Shown: positions 6,646-8,306 of the stretch, in pieces | How positions within the stretch are numbered: position 1 is the first letter of the stretch | Layout of the letters: each line of letters starts with the position of its first letter | Assembly (NCBI GenBank): GCA_903928955.1 | Contig: CAIYTD010000120.1 | Span: 1-8,306 of the forward strand | DNA length: 8,306 nt | Reading direction: 5' to 3' | DNA from: Oligoflexia bacterium | GTDB taxonomy: Bacteria; Bdellovibrionota; UBA1018 | Notes under the pieces: generated by a model | Databases searched by the model: none | Seen by the model: only the letters and a program-made list of their open reading frames with translations | What the model was told of the DNA's origin: nothing | Translations under genes and position numbers: made by a program

Positions 6646-7515
6646 ATGTTGTTTGAAAAAATATTGGGAGTATTTGGATTTGGATTAGCTGTTTTTATAT
6701 TCTCTTATCACTATAATAGACGCTTTTTAGATTGGCTGAGATTTCAGTCTTTAGGTACCCGTGATTATATTGTTGAAAAACTCAATATGATGTTTATTGA
6801 GATTGAGCCTCAAAAAATACTAATAGGACTTTCAAGTTTAAGTTTTGGATTAGGTTCTATAGTTTTTTTGTCTTTTTTGCCAAAATTATTTCCAGGAATA
6901 CCTTTTGGAATTTTAATGACGATCGTGGGTTGGAAGGCACCTAAGCCAATCGTCGATTGGATGTATCATCGCAGAGTAAAACGTTTTGTATTACAGATGG
7001 TCGATGCTCTCAGCTTAATGTCTAATGGTTTGAAATCGGGCCTCTCTGTCGTTCAATCACTTTCGCTTGTTGCTCAAGAAATGCCGAATCCTATTAAACA
7101 GGAATTTAATCTCATTTTAAGTGAAAATAAATTGGGGGTTTCTCTTGAAGATGCGTTCTTAAATTTGTCTAAAAGAATCCAATCTGATGATGTTGAGATG
7201 TTTGTTACCTCTATCAATATTTTAAAAGAGACAGGGGGAAATCTAGCTGAAACATTTGATACTATTGTTGAAACAATACGTGAAAGAGTAAAGATAGAAA
7301 ATAAGATTGATGCTCTTACTACTCAAGGTTTTTATCAAGGAGTCTTTGTCATGGCAATACCTCCTATTTTGGCATTAGTTTTCTATGAGACAGATCCTGA
7401 GTTTATGAAGCCATTATTTACTACTGTTATTGGTTGGGGAGTTATTATGGTAATATTATTATTGGAAACTCTTGGATTTTTTGTCATCATGAAAGTAATC
7501 AAAATTGAAGTATAG
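6646..7515 (+). CDS. tadB: TadB inner-membrane platform protein (T2SSF family)
   Basis: This 289-residue polytopic protein has helices at about 4-20, 57-76 and 80-97 in the N-terminal half and about 232-247 and 258-283 at the C-terminus. The cytoplasmic T2SSF/GspF-like domain lies at about 112-225. The segments D120-A-L-S-L-M-S-N-G-L-K-S-G-L-S (120-134) and K194-E-T-G-G-N-L-A-E (194-202) are typical of TadB rather than TadC, where the second segment is less Gly-rich. TadB and TadC form the inner-membrane platform on which the TadA ATPase acts. The gene starts 14 bases after the fused ATPase, with GTGAGG (6636-6641) 4 bases before the ATG. The usual downstream partner TadC is not present between this gene and the RHS gene. 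The family is firm. Confidence 0.9.
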   Translation: MLFEKILGVFGFGLAVFIFSYHYNRRFLDWLRFQSLGTRDYIVEKLNMMFIEIEPQKILIGLSSLSFGLGSIVFLSFLPKLFPGIPFGILMTIVGWKAPKPIVDWMYHRRVKRFVLQMVDALSLMSNGLKSGLSVVQSLSLVAQEMPNPIKQEFNLILSENKLGVSLEDAFLNLSKRIQSDDVEMFVTSINILKETGGNLAETFDTIVETIRERVKIENKIDALTTQGFYQGVFVMAIPPILALVFYETDPEFMKPLFTTVIGWGVIMVILLLETLGFFVIMKVIKIEV

Positions 7516-7544
7516 TTGAAAGTTAGAATTGAATTCGTGGAGTC

Positions 7545-7550
7545 GAGGAG
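7545..7550 (+). promoter_or_regulatory. Ribosome binding site of the RHS gene
   Basis: GAGGAG lies 8 bases before ATG 7559, a stronger match than most other starts in the operon. The 43-bp gap after tadB holds no evident terminator hairpin, so read-through from the Tad genes is likely. Confidence 0.55.
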
Positions 7551-7558
7551 CAAATTTT

Positions 7559-8306
7559 ATGATTCAGCGCATTACACTCAGTTTAGGACTATTGATGAGT
7601 TCTTTCATAGCTTTAGTCGTTCCAAAAGTAGGATTAGCTAATGTAACTCTAAAAAACGGAAATTTTTATATGAGTTATACAGACATAGTTTATCCAGGGG
7701 GATTTGATCCTAAGATTGAACGTGTTTACAATTCGAAGTCAGCATTTAAAGGTATTTTTGGTTGGGGATGGGGTAATGAGTATGAAGTCTTTCTGACCGT
7801 TTCTGCTGATGGGAGTGTTGTTGTTCATGAGTACGGTGGAGGTGCTGAAAATAGATTTGTTCCAGCTGCTTTTCAAGTAAAAGAACTGGATGATGCTGTT
7901 GAAAATTTGGCGAGTGTAGCCCAAAAAGCTGGTTTTGTTGGGAGTGCTGCACAGTTAGTTTCCTATCGTAATAAATTAAAAAATGATGCTACTTTTAGAA
8001 ATGATGAATGGGAAAAGTTTCGATCTCAAGGGAAAATTCAGGCCCGCCAGCTTCCTGAACAAGCACAGCTCCATTCCAATCGATTTAGTTATCAGTATAT
8101 CACTAGACTTGCGACTGGTTATGTGAGGAATTTTGATACGGGTAGAGTTGAGAGATTTGATAATAATGGAAGGTTAACAAGAATTTCAGACAAGAATGCA
8201 AACTCTATTGATTTTACATATGATCATGATGGTCATCTACAGAAACTAGTCGATAATTTTAATAGAAAAATATTTTTTGAGTTTAATAATTTAGGATTAT
8301 TGTCAA
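7559..8306 (+). CDS. Secreted RHS/YD-repeat protein, N-terminal part (3' truncated by window)
   Basis: The frame is open for 249 residues to the window edge. A Sec signal is clear: M-I-Q-R, a hydrophobic core (about 6-22) and probable cleavage after G-L-A27. The mature part opens with N33-G-N-F-Y-M-S-Y-T-D-I-V-Y-P-G-G and R55-V-Y-N-S-K-S through F67-G-W-G-W-G-N-E-Y-E, the RHS N-terminal pattern (DUF6531-like: 'tGnfyl..tDl.lpg...l...R.YnS.s...g.fG.GW.h.y'). After this there is a charged, helical-looking insert (about 105-175). YD-type repeats then begin (G187-Y-V-R-N-F-D, G204-R-L-T-R-I-S-D, F219-T-Y-D-H-D-G-H-L, F241-E-F-N-N-L-G-L-L). RHS proteins form large shells that can enclose a C-terminal effector or act as surface adhesins; the C-terminus is not visible, so neither can be assigned. 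It is 43 bp downstream of tadB in the same direction, probably co-transcribed. The N-terminal family call is good; the function is open. Confidence 0.85.
   Translation, partial: MIQRITLSLGLLMSSFIALVVPKVGLANVTLKNGNFYMSYTDIVYPGGFDPKIERVYNSKSAFKGIFGWGWGNEYEVFLTVSADGSVVVHEYGGGAENRFVPAAFQVKELDDAVENLASVAQKAGFVGSAAQLVSYRNKLKNDATFRNDEWEKFRSQGKIQARQLPEQAQLHSNRFSYQYITRLATGYVRNFDTGRVERFDNNGRLTRISDKNANSIDFTYDHDGHLQKLVDNFNRKIFFEFNNLGLLS

Noticed and set aside
7739..7952. Two overlapping minus-strand open frames of about 60-70 codons
   Set aside because: They lie opposite the RHS gene, whose signal peptide, N-terminal domain and YD repeats fully explain this stretch. The minus-strand proteins are Gln/His-rich or low-complexity shadows.

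Overview
The window is one strand-uniform, tightly packed run of Tad/Flp (type IVb) pilus assembly genes. It ends in the start of a secreted RHS/YD-repeat protein. Every supported gene is on the + strand. Neighbours overlap by 1-17 bp or are separated by at most about 43 bp, and no internal terminator is visible, so it reads as a single operon that enters the window already running and leaves it still open.

Organism: the DNA is AT-leaning and Gram-negative, since a secretin is present. The combination of a stand-alone TadV peptidase, several very small GQxxxE[YF] pilin-like proteins, CpaB, CpaC, a MinD-type ATPase fused to a CpaF-type ATPase, and TadB resembles what I recall of the Tad cluster of Bdellovibrio and relatives, the one beside the host-interaction ('hit') locus. 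That assignment is from memory and inference, and I hold it at moderate-to-low confidence. The core function (Tad pilus) is secure.

Layout: 2-145 is the C-terminal end of a small pilin-like protein. 129-680 encodes the TadV/CpaA prepilin peptidase. 668-961, 963-1493 and 1483-2019 encode three consecutive membrane-anchored substrates carrying the class III prepilin cleavage motif (one Flp/TadE-like with a CxxC, one TadE-like, one TadE/TadF-like). 2009-2836 is CpaB/RcpC and 2836-4458 is the CpaC/RcpA secretin. 4475-6631 is a 718-residue fusion of a TadZ/CpaE (MinD/ParA-like) ATPase to the TadA/CpaF motor ATPase. 6646-7515 is TadB. 7559-8306 is the N-terminal 249 residues of a Sec-exported RHS-type protein running off the end.

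How the parts fit: TadV would cleave the pilin and pseudopilin leaders. The TadZ-TadA fusion would position and energise the inner-membrane platform (TadB, plus a TadC not seen here). The pseudopilins would prime or cap the fibre. CpaC with CpaB would provide the outer-membrane passage. The RHS protein has its own Sec signal and may be an accessory surface protein expressed with the pilus. The points most worth a second look are the TadZ-TadA fusion, the RHS gene in the usual tadC position, the likely correspondence to the hit locus, and the divergent C-terminal signature of the secretin. There is no gene-free stretch over 300 bases.
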